The notes under the pieces: model-generated
Seen by the model: the letters and a program-made list of their open reading frames with translations, nothing else
Database searches by the model: none
Told to the model about the DNA's origin: nothing
Made by a program: the position numbers and the translations under genes
Assembly (NCBI GenBank): GCA_938040995.1
Contig: CALHZT010000095.1
Coordinates: 1 to 43,902, forward strand
DNA from: an uncultured Pirellulaceae bacterium
GTDB taxonomy: Bacteria; Planctomycetota; Planctomycetia; Pirellulales; Pirellulaceae
Direction: 5' to 3'
Length of the DNA stretch: 43,902 bases
Shown here: positions 26,801 to 34,849 of the stretch, piece by piece
Numbering within the stretch: the first letter of the stretch is position 1
Layout of the letters: every line of letters starts with the position of its first letter

Positions 26801-29800
26801 GCAGATTACCCGAGGAGATTAATCCGGTTCGAAATTCCGAAGATCAGGTGTTTGTCGATCCTGCGCCGATGGACCCGGAAGACCCGAACATTGATGGAAT
26901 AGGCGGAGCCTTTAGCGACTATGTCGAAAGAGGCAGAATCGATGCGAATGGTGTTGTGACGGGCATCGCCATGATGAACGACATACTGTTTGCGGTTGAT
27001 GATGATGGCGGGCTTTACCGAATTGATAACCCGTTTGCCTTTGGGCCAGCAAGTGACGCTCTCGACCCTGACGTCCCGACAAATGAAGACCCTCCGTTTG
27101 GGCCGGGAATCGTAACAACGTTTGTCGGCGATGTTGGCGCTGGTGGTATCGAGTTCGCTGGCTTGACGACCGGTCCTGAAACTCTTCAGGATGGCGAGTT
27201 TGCGGACCTCCTGTTCGCGGTTGATACCGCGGGAGCGATGTACGCCTTTGATACAGACGGCAACCTGGAGGCTGTTTTTGCAGGCGATGCCTCGAGTACC
27301 GCTGGCGGCGAAATCGCGCCAGCGAACGGAATCGGATTCTCGAGCCTTCAGGAAAATCTCTGGCACACCTCCAATTTTCGGTCCACAAACCCCGGGCATG
27401 GCGCGGTGACCCCCGTGACGGAGATTACCCCCAACATGGCACAGGGCACGAACAATCTCGATACTCGGGAAGGTCCGGGTGGAAGTGCGTTCTACTTTGG
27501 TCAGGAGTTCCGCATGGTCCAACAGGGACGTGGGTTCGTCAACCAGAGAGTAAACAATTACGACCTTGCCGGTGGTGCCAGAGGATCACTGAACACCGAA
27601 GCGTTCAGCCTCGCGAACGTAGACAGCGCAGACGAACCATTCCTGTACTTCAACTACTGGCTGGATACCGAAGGCGCCTCAAGCACCGATTCCGGGACCG
27701 AACGAATGGCTGATTCTTTCCGGGTCTTCGTCGTAGACGATGCGGGGCAGACTCACCTTCTCGCCACGAACAACCAGCTTCGCGGAGCAGGGTCGGACGA
27801 GTTTGACCTGGCTGACGACAACAACAGTGCCAACTACGGCCGTGTCCAGGAACTCTTTGACGAGTTCGATGGCGACCATACGCACGAAGGCGACGATGCG
27901 GTCCAGACAAGAAATTACTGGCGACAGGCCCGTATTCCGCTCCGTGATTTTGCCGGTCAGGAAAACCTTTCTCTGCGGTTCAATTTCGCAACCGAAGGTG
28001 GAATTAACGACCCATCGCTGCCTACGTTCGGTTTCTCGCTGTTCGACAATGAAGGCAACCCGGCGATTCGCCAGACAGGTGCGACTGACAACGCCCATGA
28101 AGGAGCGTGGATCGATGATCTCATCATTGGTTTTGCTGAACGCGGCGAATTGGTCACAGGTTCGCACCGCAGCGGCGCTCAACCGGTACCGGAATTTGTC
28201 AACAACCTGGCTGTCCCCGATCAACAGATCCAAACCGGAAATTATCAGCTGGAGATTCGACGCAGCCTCGAGTACGGCCAGCAGGGCGTTATCGACACGA
28301 ATGACCGACTGACCAGAGCAGTCACCATTGTGACGAGTGCAGCAGCAGATCTGGCGACTGCGGGTGATTCCTTCGTACTCAGCAACGGCGTTCGGGAAGT
28401 CACTTTCGAATTCCTCGAAGCCGGTCAGGATCCGACGATTCCGGATGCGGTATCGATTGAGTACCAGCCGAATGCGACCATCGCGGACGTTGCTCAAGCG
28501 GTTGTCAACACGATCAATTCCCTGTCAGATTTCCATATCACAGCCGGGTTGATCCGCGGAGCGTTCTCTGAAATTGCCCTTCACGGTGAAACTGTGACGG
28601 TTGTTGATCCGGGCGACCTCGTATCGGTTGCAGTAACCGATGAAGTTGGCGATACCAATCGCGTTCGCGAACAGGGACAGGTAATTATCAGTTCCAACGT
28701 TATCCGGGACGTGGCCGAGTACGGAATTCGAGTCGAGGCCGGTATCCGTCAAGGCACCACTGGTGATGCGTTGCCGACTCCGGGTTCCGTAATCAACTTT
28801 ATTGAGACCAACGAAGGGCGAATCGCTCCGGGAGCCACCATCGTCAACAACATCGTCGCACGCGGCGGCCTCGGCGGAATTCTGGTGAGCGGTGACAGTG
28901 CATTTGCGGTGGATCCTGACGGGAATCCGGGACCAGTCGCGGCGGCCCCCATTCCAGTGGCTCGCCTTGTCAACAACACCATTGTGGGTGCGACCGATGG
29001 ATCGCGCAACGGGATTGGCATCAATGTTGGAAGCAACGTTAGCCCAACGCTACTGAACAATGTCCTGAGCGACCTCGCGGTAGGCATCCAGATCGACGAC
29101 TCTTCCAGTACGACCGTTGTCGGCGGTAGTCTTTTCAAGGACGTGGACAGCATTCCCGTCGAAGGTGACTTTGCCATCCTGCTTGATCCACTCGATCCGC
29201 TGTTCGTGAATCCGGCGAATGACAACTTCTTCCCGGCGGAACAGTCACAGGTAATCGACAGTTCCATTGACAGCCTCAACGACCGGATTGAATTTGCTTC
29301 CGTCCGCAACCCACTCGGAATCAGCCTCTCGCCGATTTTGGCTCCTATTCGCGATGGTGCTGGCCAGTTCCGTGTAGACGATCCGGACGTCGAGGGCCTT
29401 GGCCAGGGTTCCGATGTATTTGTCGACCGCGGTGCTCTGGACCGAAGCGACTTCTTTGGTCCGACAGCGACGTTGATTGGCCCTCGGGACAACGACCCTG
29501 ATGGAATCGACGAGAACCCGGCAAACAACGATGTCACCGTCGTGGAAGATTCGGACAATCCGATTCGTGAGTTCGTTATCCAGCTGGTAGACAGCGGCGG
29601 ATCAGACGCTTCGCTCGGTGGTTTCGGAGTCGACGACTTCTCAGTCATTTCCGATAGCGTTCAACTTTTCCGGGGTGACGAACTCCTCGTTGAAGGTATC
29701 GACTATTCCTTCGGATATGACTCGACGAACAATCAGATTCGCCTGACGCCCGCCAGCGGTTTCTGGACGCAGGGTTCTTATCGCATCGAACTGACGGCTC

Positions 29801-31770
29801 CTATTCGTGACCTGTTCGGCAACCCTCTGATCGCGAACCGGTCAGGCGGAAGCACGCTATTCAACATCAATGTTGGAAGTGCGACATTCGACTTTGGTGA
29901 CGCACCGTCGCCTTACCCAACGAGCGAAGCCGACAATGGTGCCCGACATTCACTTCAGACGGATCTGTTCCTTGGAGCTTTCGTAAGTACCGAGGCCGAC
30001 TCCCGCGAAGAAGATGACGACGACGGCATCGAAGTACTTGGCCAGTTCGTACCTGGTGCGAACGTCTCCATCGTCGCGACGGCTTCTCGTGGAGCCCGAA
30101 TTGATGGCTGGATCGACTGGAACCAGGATGGCGACTGGGACGACGACGGCGAACGAATCTTTGATGCTACATCCGTGGTTGCAGGTGCCAACACCTTTGA
30201 AATCAGTGTGCCCGGAGATGCCACTGTCGGCACAACATTCAGCCGATTCCGACTGAGTGATGCGGGTGGGCTTGAACCCGTCGGAGCCGTGAGTGGCGGA
30301 GAAGTCGAAGATCATCCGATCGACATCCTTGCCCAGGGTACGGACTTTGGTGATGCACCAGCGCCTTACCCGACACTCACGTCCGCTGATGGCGCCGTCC
30401 ACAACATCCTGCCCGGCTTCTTCCTGGGAGCTGGAATTGACGGCGAAAACAGCCCCACTCCAAACGAGGAAGCAGATTCGGACAGTGACGATGGCATTAT
30501 CTTCTCCAGCTCACTTGCAATCGCAAGGAATGCGAGCATTACGGTATCGGCAAGCGATAGCGGACTGCTCGACGGATGGATCGACTGGAACCAGGACGGC
30601 GACTGGGATGACGAAGGGGAACAGATTTTTGCCAGCCAGTCACTTGCTGCCGGAGACAACACACTTGAAGTTTCGGTTCCATCCGACGCGGAACTCGGTG
30701 CGACTTATGCCCGATTCCGACTGAGTACTGCTGGAGGACTTGGCCCTGGCGGAGCAGCAGACGACGGAGAAGTCGAAGATTATCGCGTATCCATCTCTGA
30801 CGCTCCGATCGACTTCGGCGACGCGCCGGATCCTTCCTATCCGACGTTACTGGCAAGCGATGGTGCTCGCCACACGATCGTCGAAGGCTTCCAGCTGGGT
30901 GCAACGATCAGCTCCGAAACGGATGGTAATGAAACACCGTTCGCAAGTGGAGACCTGGGTGACGATGGCGTTGAGTTCGGATCGTTGATCCCGGGCCAAA
31001 GTTCGGCGATCACCGTTTCCGCATCTGGACAGGGACGAATTGATGCATGGTTCGACTTCAACGACGATGGTGACTGGTTGGACGAAGGCGAGCAGGTACT
31101 TACTTCGGTCGTCGTTACCAGCGGCGTCAACCAGATGCTGATTGCCATTCCAGAAGGCCTCGAAGACGGTCGTGTTCATGCAAGATTCCGACTGAGTACT
31201 GCCGGTGGGCTGAGCCCGACAGGTCGTGCTCCCGATGGTGAAGTGGAAGATTACTTCGCGCTGATCCAGTCAGGATCCGGCTGGCACAACGAAAGCCTGC
31301 CCGAAGACGTTAACGGTGACGGCGCGGTCAGCCCGCTCGATGCGAATGTTGTGATCACCGAGTTGAACCTTCGCGAGATCAGCAACGACGTCAACGGCGC
31401 ATTGCCGCCTCCGAACGCACCACCATTTTACGATGTCAATAATGACGGATTTGTATCGCCTCTTGATGCAATCCTCGTTATCAACGCCCTGAATGCAGCC
31501 AGCAACCAAGAGCCAGCAGCACCACTTTCGATCGTGGCGGGCATATCGACGAAAGAGCTCGAAACAGGTGTCTCAACGGGCAACGTTTCCAACAACGCCA
31601 ACAGCGACATCGCGAAAAACGACAATATCAACGCAGCCCAGCTCCATGAGCTTGTATTTGCGGACCTCGATGAAGAGGCCGAGCGTAACCAAAAGTACGC
31701 AAGAGCCGAATTTGAACTGGAATTCGTCGAAGCGGAGGGAGAACGAGATTACTGGAGCAACCTTGGGTAA
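20884..31770 (+). CDS. Giant 3628-aa secreted beta-helix protein with intact matrixin-like peptidase, triple GEVED and dockerin
   Basis: Tandem paralogue of the gene at 6875, with an intact metzincin site HEIGHVLGLGH (residues 496-506, nt 22369-22401), so it should be an active zinc endopeptidase outside the cytoplasm. A basic N-terminus and ESLEDRMVLTS replace a signal peptide. Order: two Ig-like domains, the peptidase, PPC, a long beta-helix region with GDWGGI motifs, two PPC domains, a propeller-like region, a jelly-roll-like region, one TFEF-type module, a second beta-helix, an Ig-like domain, three GEVED domains (nt about 29890-31265; the neighbour has one), a dockerin (DVNGDG and DVNNDG, nt 31305-31500) and an acidic tail. 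GAGG at 20877-20880 is only 3 bases from the ATG at 20884 but 9 from the ATG at 20890, so translation may start at 20890, two codons later. Confidence 0.9.
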   Translation: MDMSKRKKSSKDSVKKQLRRRAKRLKSRHMEIESLEDRMVLTSPFIQGIAVDDGSLLADIENTAPREITLRFDEDQVISDSEGSLDGIVLSHGGPDRTLGTSDDVVIAPGFKDIGDAPNEVILRFADNLPDNIYNLEIFGNGLTPLRNVDGEVFDANRDQPGVQDLSRVFRLDLGAQVTAVVPQPIERADDGTLTQRRDQIAVYFNADPLSQASAERPDFYQLRFTGHTDEFDPDFDTVNDLDDVVHLPTDVSYDPVDNIAILTFASNIDELDNDLPGVDRENGIGTYRLQVGLNAATPLNNTPDNVVPSSDPGDQFTTALDLGEVFSRGIKIEAAIDPNVAPLQYPGANNEPGHRDVPVEDHFINGAFASDLFPGTTTIFYNFRDDYGFDPAGNQLQNLITENQKELARDIVEIYSYYTGVQFVETAELGFTIATGDLRALSPGVPTGPLGVLGIATGGNFLNGIAIMDAAEDWSDEFAAVDQGTRISWFETGMHEIGHVLGLGHTFDVAALTVLGSDVTQSVSTPEPIFPGDNDIIHLNHIHRPESNDVDLYQFEVSDPGVITIETFAERLDNSSLADTQISVWHEVDGERTRIAGNDDYFSEDSFLELSVEAGTYYVGVSSTGNSDYNPNLANSGEGGTSEGRYELRIHHRNELANDQQILDRIDSLHPDPRFTPDSAQPLDGDYDGIAGGAYNFWFRATTPERTHIVDKAGFGDFTEIDSAMAAAQPGDIVRVVGNGGADGDVSTTEDNLTYQVGRSVFGNTLPDGNNISVSKGVTLMIDGGAAIKFRNSSITMGSAAPGVDRSGGAIQILGTNEEYVHLTSFQDDSFGGDNNNLPNLPRAGDWGGIVFAADLDATAGRFNYEDQSIFLNYVNHANIQYAGGSVTIDSVSQVNAPIEIRDARPTVTFNRITRSAEAAVSATPDSFEETNFHSSEFQTVEFVSDYTRIGPDIYGNTLFDNSFNGLFIRTVTEAGQDLRPMTVSGRWNDTDITHVLAENLILQGQTGNALLDEDNILPTPNEGNFIARTDARLRIDPGTIVKLDGAVIEVGIGAQLIAEGTSGKEVVFTSVLDDTFGGSSTFDVSSNGSTDDSVQPAPADWGGIYLGFLSSGSIDHAIISYGGGTAPIEGSFTGYNAIAVHQAELRLTNSRLTDNAGGLGGQAPESRFGRTANEEAAIFVRQSQPILIDNIIENTTSLSGEPAAAISINVASLNRERITDTGRSTGLAAEFPNHVDNQGPLIVGNRIGGNGINGLVVRGGTLTTESVWDDQDIQHVVFDEISVPNFHTHDGLRLESSSGQSLVVKLQGDRAGFTAGGRPLDIDDRIGGAIQIVGHPNFPVVLTSTGDNTVGAGRTPDGSTNFNVLGAETIAQAGDWRSIRLSEYSNDRNVASLIEFEPTDIDFAGTDNPRNNGTVENAQFLGRLAENTKSGDENLRLGFEIHGAIARPVDVDTYSFQAEGGTEVWFDIDHTTDSLDSVIELVTADGFVLASSDSSHLEDNPFNHEDPNRPDFNARNLNKSGFSTTDHFSINPNDPGMRVQLPAGGLNTYHIRVRSNGLTAGSYELQVRMDEVDEVPGSSVQFADIRFATNGIELQGVPKHSPLLGEVAEINRDNNEFVQAQDIGNVLNSDRAAISIAGAIEGSTDVDWYEFDVNYEATQQGGGFASITLDLDYADGFSSANLSFAVYSDDGRLVAFGDESNIADDLSAPGEGADLDDLTRGSGGNGDPFLGPFSVPVGTYRVAVFPDSLIPREYGKYLDRGLLEEFPSEVHKALPNDAVTRVAVDAATGDGPLLLEPDAFTLNETKLYISTPSNINTVNGSTGALEYVFGNFAPLGAGPFTIGDYAVRPEDGRFFSIVDNGPPVEIDPETGALIPLEDAGDPIQFFVASTEVEVEEEGDPPVEITTTTVSFEEADNLFIEWEAFTFSEGFAGDNASFFWGVGNVDPQDTMSDPAPAYADNILYTLDYFTLGRLPEEINPVRNSEDQVFVDPAPMDPEDPNIDGIGGAFSDYVERGRIDANGVVTGIAMMNDILFAVDDDGGLYRIDNPFAFGPASDALDPDVPTNEDPPFGPGIVTTFVGDVGAGGIEFAGLTTGPETLQDGEFADLLFAVDTAGAMYAFDTDGNLEAVFAGDASSTAGGEIAPANGIGFSSLQENLWHTSNFRSTNPGHGAVTPVTEITPNMAQGTNNLDTREGPGGSAFYFGQEFRMVQQGRGFVNQRVNNYDLAGGARGSLNTEAFSLANVDSADEPFLYFNYWLDTEGASSTDSGTERMADSFRVFVVDDAGQTHLLATNNQLRGAGSDEFDLADDNNSANYGRVQELFDEFDGDHTHEGDDAVQTRNYWRQARIPLRDFAGQENLSLRFNFATEGGINDPSLPTFGFSLFDNEGNPAIRQTGATDNAHEGAWIDDLIIGFAERGELVTGSHRSGAQPVPEFVNNLAVPDQQIQTGNYQLEIRRSLEYGQQGVIDTNDRLTRAVTIVTSAAADLATAGDSFVLSNGVREVTFEFLEAGQDPTIPDAVSIEYQPNATIADVAQAVVNTINSLSDFHITAGLIRGAFSEIALHGETVTVVDPGDLVSVAVTDEVGDTNRVREQGQVIISSNVIRDVAEYGIRVEAGIRQGTTGDALPTPGSVINFIETNEGRIAPGATIVNNIVARGGLGGILVSGDSAFAVDPDGNPGPVAAAPIPVARLVNNTIVGATDGSRNGIGINVGSNVSPTLLNNVLSDLAVGIQIDDSSSTTVVGGSLFKDVDSIPVEGDFAILLDPLDPLFVNPANDNFFPAEQSQVIDSSIDSLNDRIEFASVRNPLGISLSPILAPIRDGAGQFRVDDPDVEGLGQGSDVFVDRGALDRSDFFGPTATLIGPRDNDPDGIDENPANNDVTVVEDSDNPIREFVIQLVDSGGSDASLGGFGVDDFSVISDSVQLFRGDELLVEGIDYSFGYDSTNNQIRLTPASGFWTQGSYRIELTAPIRDLFGNPLIANRSGGSTLFNINVGSATFDFGDAPSPYPTSEADNGARHSLQTDLFLGAFVSTEADSREEDDDDGIEVLGQFVPGANVSIVATASRGARIDGWIDWNQDGDWDDDGERIFDATSVVAGANTFEISVPGDATVGTTFSRFRLSDAGGLEPVGAVSGGEVEDHPIDILAQGTDFGDAPAPYPTLTSADGAVHNILPGFFLGAGIDGENSPTPNEEADSDSDDGIIFSSSLAIARNASITVSASDSGLLDGWIDWNQDGDWDDEGEQIFASQSLAAGDNTLEVSVPSDAELGATYARFRLSTAGGLGPGGAADDGEVEDYRVSISDAPIDFGDAPDPSYPTLLASDGARHTIVEGFQLGATISSETDGNETPFASGDLGDDGVEFGSLIPGQSSAITVSASGQGRIDAWFDFNDDGDWLDEGEQVLTSVVVTSGVNQMLIAIPEGLEDGRVHARFRLSTAGGLSPTGRAPDGEVEDYFALIQSGSGWHNESLPEDVNGDGAVSPLDANVVITELNLREISNDVNGALPPPNAPPFYDVNNDGFVSPLDAILVINALNAASNQEPAAPLSIVAGISTKELETGVSTGNVSNNANSDIAKNDNINAAQLHELVFADLDEEAERNQKYARAEFELEFVEAEGERDYWSNLG
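30109..30608 (+). repeat. Near-identical DNA in two tandem GEVED domains
   Basis: A 20-base stretch at 30109-30128 recurs exactly at 30577-30596. After one mismatch both continue with the same 11 bases (30130-30140 and 30598-30608). These encode the GWIDWNQDGDW core of GEVED copies 1 and 2. The third copy (about 31040-31095) is more diverged at DNA level. This points to recent tandem duplication or gene conversion inside the gene. Confidence 0.7.
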
Positions 31771-31869
31771 TTTCGTATTGGAACGATTTAGGTAAAACTA
31801 CAATGGAGTGTGAGTGCGAAAGGAATTCGAAAGCAACAGCAGGCAGGAACTCAGGCCCAGAAAGAAACC

Positions 31870-33561
31870 ATGCGGCGAAACACGATCTCTTCAGGTTTAC
31901 AAAACCTCTCGTTACTATTGGCTCTCGCAATGTGCGTGAGTGTCGAAGCGCATCAACTTGGATCGCGATGGGCGGTCACGGCTACCGATGGAAGTGGTCT
32001 GGTGCAAGGTGACCCCACGATCATTACCTGGGGCTTTGTACCTGATGGTACGCCGCTGGCGAGTGGCGGAACAAGTGACCTGATTGCATCGCTTGATTCG
32101 TTTTTTGAAGAACCGGATACCGGCCCGGATCTTACACAACGAGGGTGGTGGCAGCATTTTGATGCCAGTTTCGACCGATGGTCCCAGGTGGCTGGCCTGA
32201 CCTACAACTACGAGCCGAATGATGACGGCACCATTGCCGGTCTGGTAAATTTCGGCACGCAATTAACGCCAGGGTTTCTTGGAGTGCGAGCGGATGTCCG
32301 CATTGGCGGGAAATTCATTGACGGGATGTCGAATGTACTGGCATTCAATAACTTTCCCGAAGGCAGCGGCGAGATGGTGTTCGACACTGCCGATGGCGCC
32401 CTGTTTTCAGATCCGACCGATGACTTTGTGTTATTCCGCAATGTGATTGCGCATGAGCACGGGCATGGCCTGGGAATTCGACACGTCGAATCCGTGGACG
32501 GAGCCTTTCTCATGGAACCATTTATCGACACATCCTTCGATGGGCCACAGTTCGACGACATCCTGGCGGCTCATCGCGGTTACGGCGATTTCTACGAGAA
32601 GAAAAACAACGGAGCAGGTCAGGCAGAGGGCAATGAGATCTTCCAGCATTCGATTCCACTGGGACGGGTTCCCAACGAAGGCATGGTCGAGATCGGCACG
32701 AATGCACGTCCGGACGCGAGTGGGTTGCCGATGCGAGTCGAGCCGGAGGATGTTGATTTCATCAGCATCGACGGAATCGGTGATGTTGACTTTTTCTCGT
32801 TTGAAGTTCCCGCAGACGCTGTGGTTGACGTTGCCATCAATCCACTGGGGCCGACCTATCTCGAAAGCGAACAAACCGGAATCCCGGCCACCCAGACACC
32901 GTACGACACCAGCAGCTTCAACAACCTTTCTGTCCAGCTCTTTGACGTTGACGGCACGACCCAGCTGGCATCGAACAATGGATCCGGGATCGGCGAATCC
33001 GAATTGCTAAACGGAGTCGAGGTAGGTCCAGGTACGTACTACATTCGTGTCGAAGGCGAACTGGATGACGTGCAATTCTATGACGTCATTGTCCAGGCCG
33101 AGTACGAAGAAATAGTCGCCAACGGCGACTTTAACTCGGACGGTGCCTATGATTGCACAGACGTGGACGCGCTGGTTGCAGAAATTGCATCCGGAAGCGG
33201 CGACGTATCGTTTGACATCACAGGTGACGGGATCGTCGACTCGGACGATCTCGACCAGTGGTTGACAGAAGGCGGTGCTGCCAACGGATTCGGCGGAGCT
33301 TTCATCGTGGGCGACGCGAACCTCGATGGCGTGGTCGACCTCAGCGATTTCAACATCTGGAATGGCGCACGTCTGAGCAATACGGCGGCATGGTGCTCCG
33401 GCGACTTTAATGCGGACGGTTCCGTTGATGTCTCTGATTTCAATCTCTGGAACGGAAACCGGTTCCGGTCATCCGGCGCATTGCAAAGTGTTCCAGAGCC
33501 TTCGGGTTTCGGATTCGCCCTGTTTGGGATGGTTGTCATCGGCTGGCTGCGACGCAAGTAA
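31870..33561 (+). CDS. PEP-CTERM matrixin-family zinc metallopeptidase with dockerin-like calcium loops
   Basis: A 563-residue secreted peptidase. From ATG 31870 the protein begins with a classical signal peptide: MRRN, then a hydrophobic core, and a likely cleavage after SVEA. The frame is open back to a GTG at 31810, but that start would bury the signal peptide. The zinc site is HEHGHGLGIRH (residues 195-205, nt 32452-32484), and LMEP about ten residues later may be the Met-turn. A PPC-like domain follows, then four calcium-loop motifs (FNSDG, ITGDG, ANLDG, FNADG) resembling two dockerin pairs. The end is a textbook PEP-CTERM signal: VPEP, a hydrophobic segment and WLRRK, implying exosortase-type processing. 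It lies 99 bases after the giant peptidase gene on the same strand, so it may be co-transcribed. It uses a different export signal from its three giant neighbours. Confidence 0.9.
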   Translation: MRRNTISSGLQNLSLLLALAMCVSVEAHQLGSRWAVTATDGSGLVQGDPTIITWGFVPDGTPLASGGTSDLIASLDSFFEEPDTGPDLTQRGWWQHFDASFDRWSQVAGLTYNYEPNDDGTIAGLVNFGTQLTPGFLGVRADVRIGGKFIDGMSNVLAFNNFPEGSGEMVFDTADGALFSDPTDDFVLFRNVIAHEHGHGLGIRHVESVDGAFLMEPFIDTSFDGPQFDDILAAHRGYGDFYEKKNNGAGQAEGNEIFQHSIPLGRVPNEGMVEIGTNARPDASGLPMRVEPEDVDFISIDGIGDVDFFSFEVPADAVVDVAINPLGPTYLESEQTGIPATQTPYDTSSFNNLSVQLFDVDGTTQLASNNGSGIGESELLNGVEVGPGTYYIRVEGELDDVQFYDVIVQAEYEEIVANGDFNSDGAYDCTDVDALVAEIASGSGDVSFDITGDGIVDSDDLDQWLTEGGAANGFGGAFIVGDANLDGVVDLSDFNIWNGARLSNTAAWCSGDFNADGSVDVSDFNLWNGNRFRSSGALQSVPEPSGFGFALFGMVVIGWLRRK

Positions 33562-33575
33562 TTCAGATGACACTG

Positions 33576-33600
33576 GATTTCGCGCGGGACGCGCGAAATC
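33576..33600 (+). terminator. Strong hairpin after the PEP-CTERM peptidase gene
   Basis: GATTTCGCGCG-GGA-CGCGCGAAATC is a perfect 11-bp stem with a 3-base loop, starting 15 bases after the stop codon. It lacks a following T-tract, so it may be a weak or Rho-linked terminator or a 3'-end stabiliser rather than a standard intrinsic terminator. It marks the end of the extracellular-protein block. Confidence 0.5.
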
Positions 33601-33685
33601 GCTGCGAATCGTGGCCGGGAAACCATGAATCTCGCTACTCTACACGCCCGATCCCGCGTAGAATCCGTGTTGAAAGGGAACACGC

Positions 33686-34729
33686 ATGGATCGACGATAC
33701 GCTCTCAAATCGCTGGCAGCCATTTCGGCTGGAAGTCTCCTGTCCGGGCATGGCCTACAGTCTGCGAATGCCTCCCGATACACACCGGCGTGGCAAAATG
33801 CCATCGATAAGGGCCTCAACTGGCTGGCGAAGGCGCAATCGCCTCGCGGTCGCTGGGTGAGTGCCCAACGAACTTATCCAACCGCAATGACTGCGCTTGG
33901 CGGAACTGCCTTGCTCGCATCCGGATCGACAACGACGCAGGGGCCCTACGCCAAAAAGATCCGCCTGGCGATCGACTATCTCATGACGAAGGTCCGGAAG
34001 AACGGATTGATCGGCGACCCGCTAACGGACAATCGCTACACCTACGGGCATGGATTCGCGATGTTGTTCCTTTCGCAGGTACTTGGAGAAGAGGAGGACA
34101 AAGAACGTCGCGAAGAGTTGACGGCTGTCCTTGAAAAGGCTGTGGAGTTCAGCGGACGGGCACAGACCAAGTCGGGTGGCTGGGGTTACATGAGCGCCAA
34201 GGAAGGGAAAAACTTTGACGAGGGATCAACCACGATTACTCAGGTCCAGGGGCTTCGTGGTTGTCGCAACGCTGGCATTCCCGTTTCGAAAGAGATCATC
34301 GACAAGGCGAAGCAGTACATCTACATGTGCAAGAATCCGGACGGTGGAATTTCTTACAGCTCGAAGAATCGCGGATCGTCCCGACCGGCAATCACGGCGG
34401 CGTCACTTGCGTCACTCTACAATGCCGGCGACTACGACAGCAAACACGTTCCCGAGATGATGGAGTATTGTAAGAAGAATCTCCATCGGGTCGATTCACA
34501 ATCCTTCGGACATTGGCACTATACCTATCTGTACTACGCTCAGGTGGTTTATCGAGAGGGCGGCGAGTCATGGACTGGATTTCGCGAAAAGCTCTATAAC
34601 AAGATAGTCAAGGAACAGGGTGACGACGGCGGCTGGAAAAATGCGTCGTACGGAAATTCTTACGCTTCCGCAATCAACTTGACGGTGTTGCAACTTGATA
34701 AAGGAATCTTGCCGATCTATCAGCGGTAA
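33686..34729 (+). CDS. Exported prenyltransferase/squalene-cyclase repeat protein
   Basis: 347 residues, ATG at 33686 with AAGGGAA at 33674-33680 five bases upstream. The N-terminus, MDRRYALKSLAAISAG, has an RR-x-x-LK pattern and an Ala-rich core, so Tat-type or Sec export is likely, with cleavage near SANA. The rest is made of alpha-alpha repeats typical of the terpenoid-cyclase/prenyltransferase fold, with glycine-rich QW-like motifs (GRWVS, GGWGYM, DGGISY, DGGWKN). I see no DxDD acid motif of squalene-hopene cyclases, so it is probably not a cyclase. Such proteins are common in planctomycetes and their role is unknown. It is convergent with the gene on the other strand at 34842. Confidence 0.8.
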   Translation: MDRRYALKSLAAISAGSLLSGHGLQSANASRYTPAWQNAIDKGLNWLAKAQSPRGRWVSAQRTYPTAMTALGGTALLASGSTTTQGPYAKKIRLAIDYLMTKVRKNGLIGDPLTDNRYTYGHGFAMLFLSQVLGEEEDKERREELTAVLEKAVEFSGRAQTKSGGWGYMSAKEGKNFDEGSTTITQVQGLRGCRNAGIPVSKEIIDKAKQYIYMCKNPDGGISYSSKNRGSSRPAITAASLASLYNAGDYDSKHVPEMMEYCKKNLHRVDSQSFGHWHYTYLYYAQVVYREGGESWTGFREKLYNKIVKEQGDDGGWKNASYGNSYASAINLTVLQLDKGILPIYQR

Positions 34730-34834
34730 TCCGCGAGGCGGCGGAAGGCGGGCGGAAAGCGAACGGAACCGGAATAACGGTCGCATTTTCCATAGGAGGT
34801 TCCCAAGAGGAGCTTCCAGTACGAATCTCCGATA

Positions 34835-34849
34835 GCGATTTTCAATCGC
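34835..34849. terminator. Small hairpin between convergent genes
   Basis: GCGATT-TTC-AATCGC forms a 6-bp stem over the stop codon of the minus-strand CobA-HemD gene (TGA at 34844-34842). There is no T-tract on either strand. The 112-base gap also holds GC-rich GGCGGA repeats near 34740-34770. Termination is only a possibility. Confidence 0.25.
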
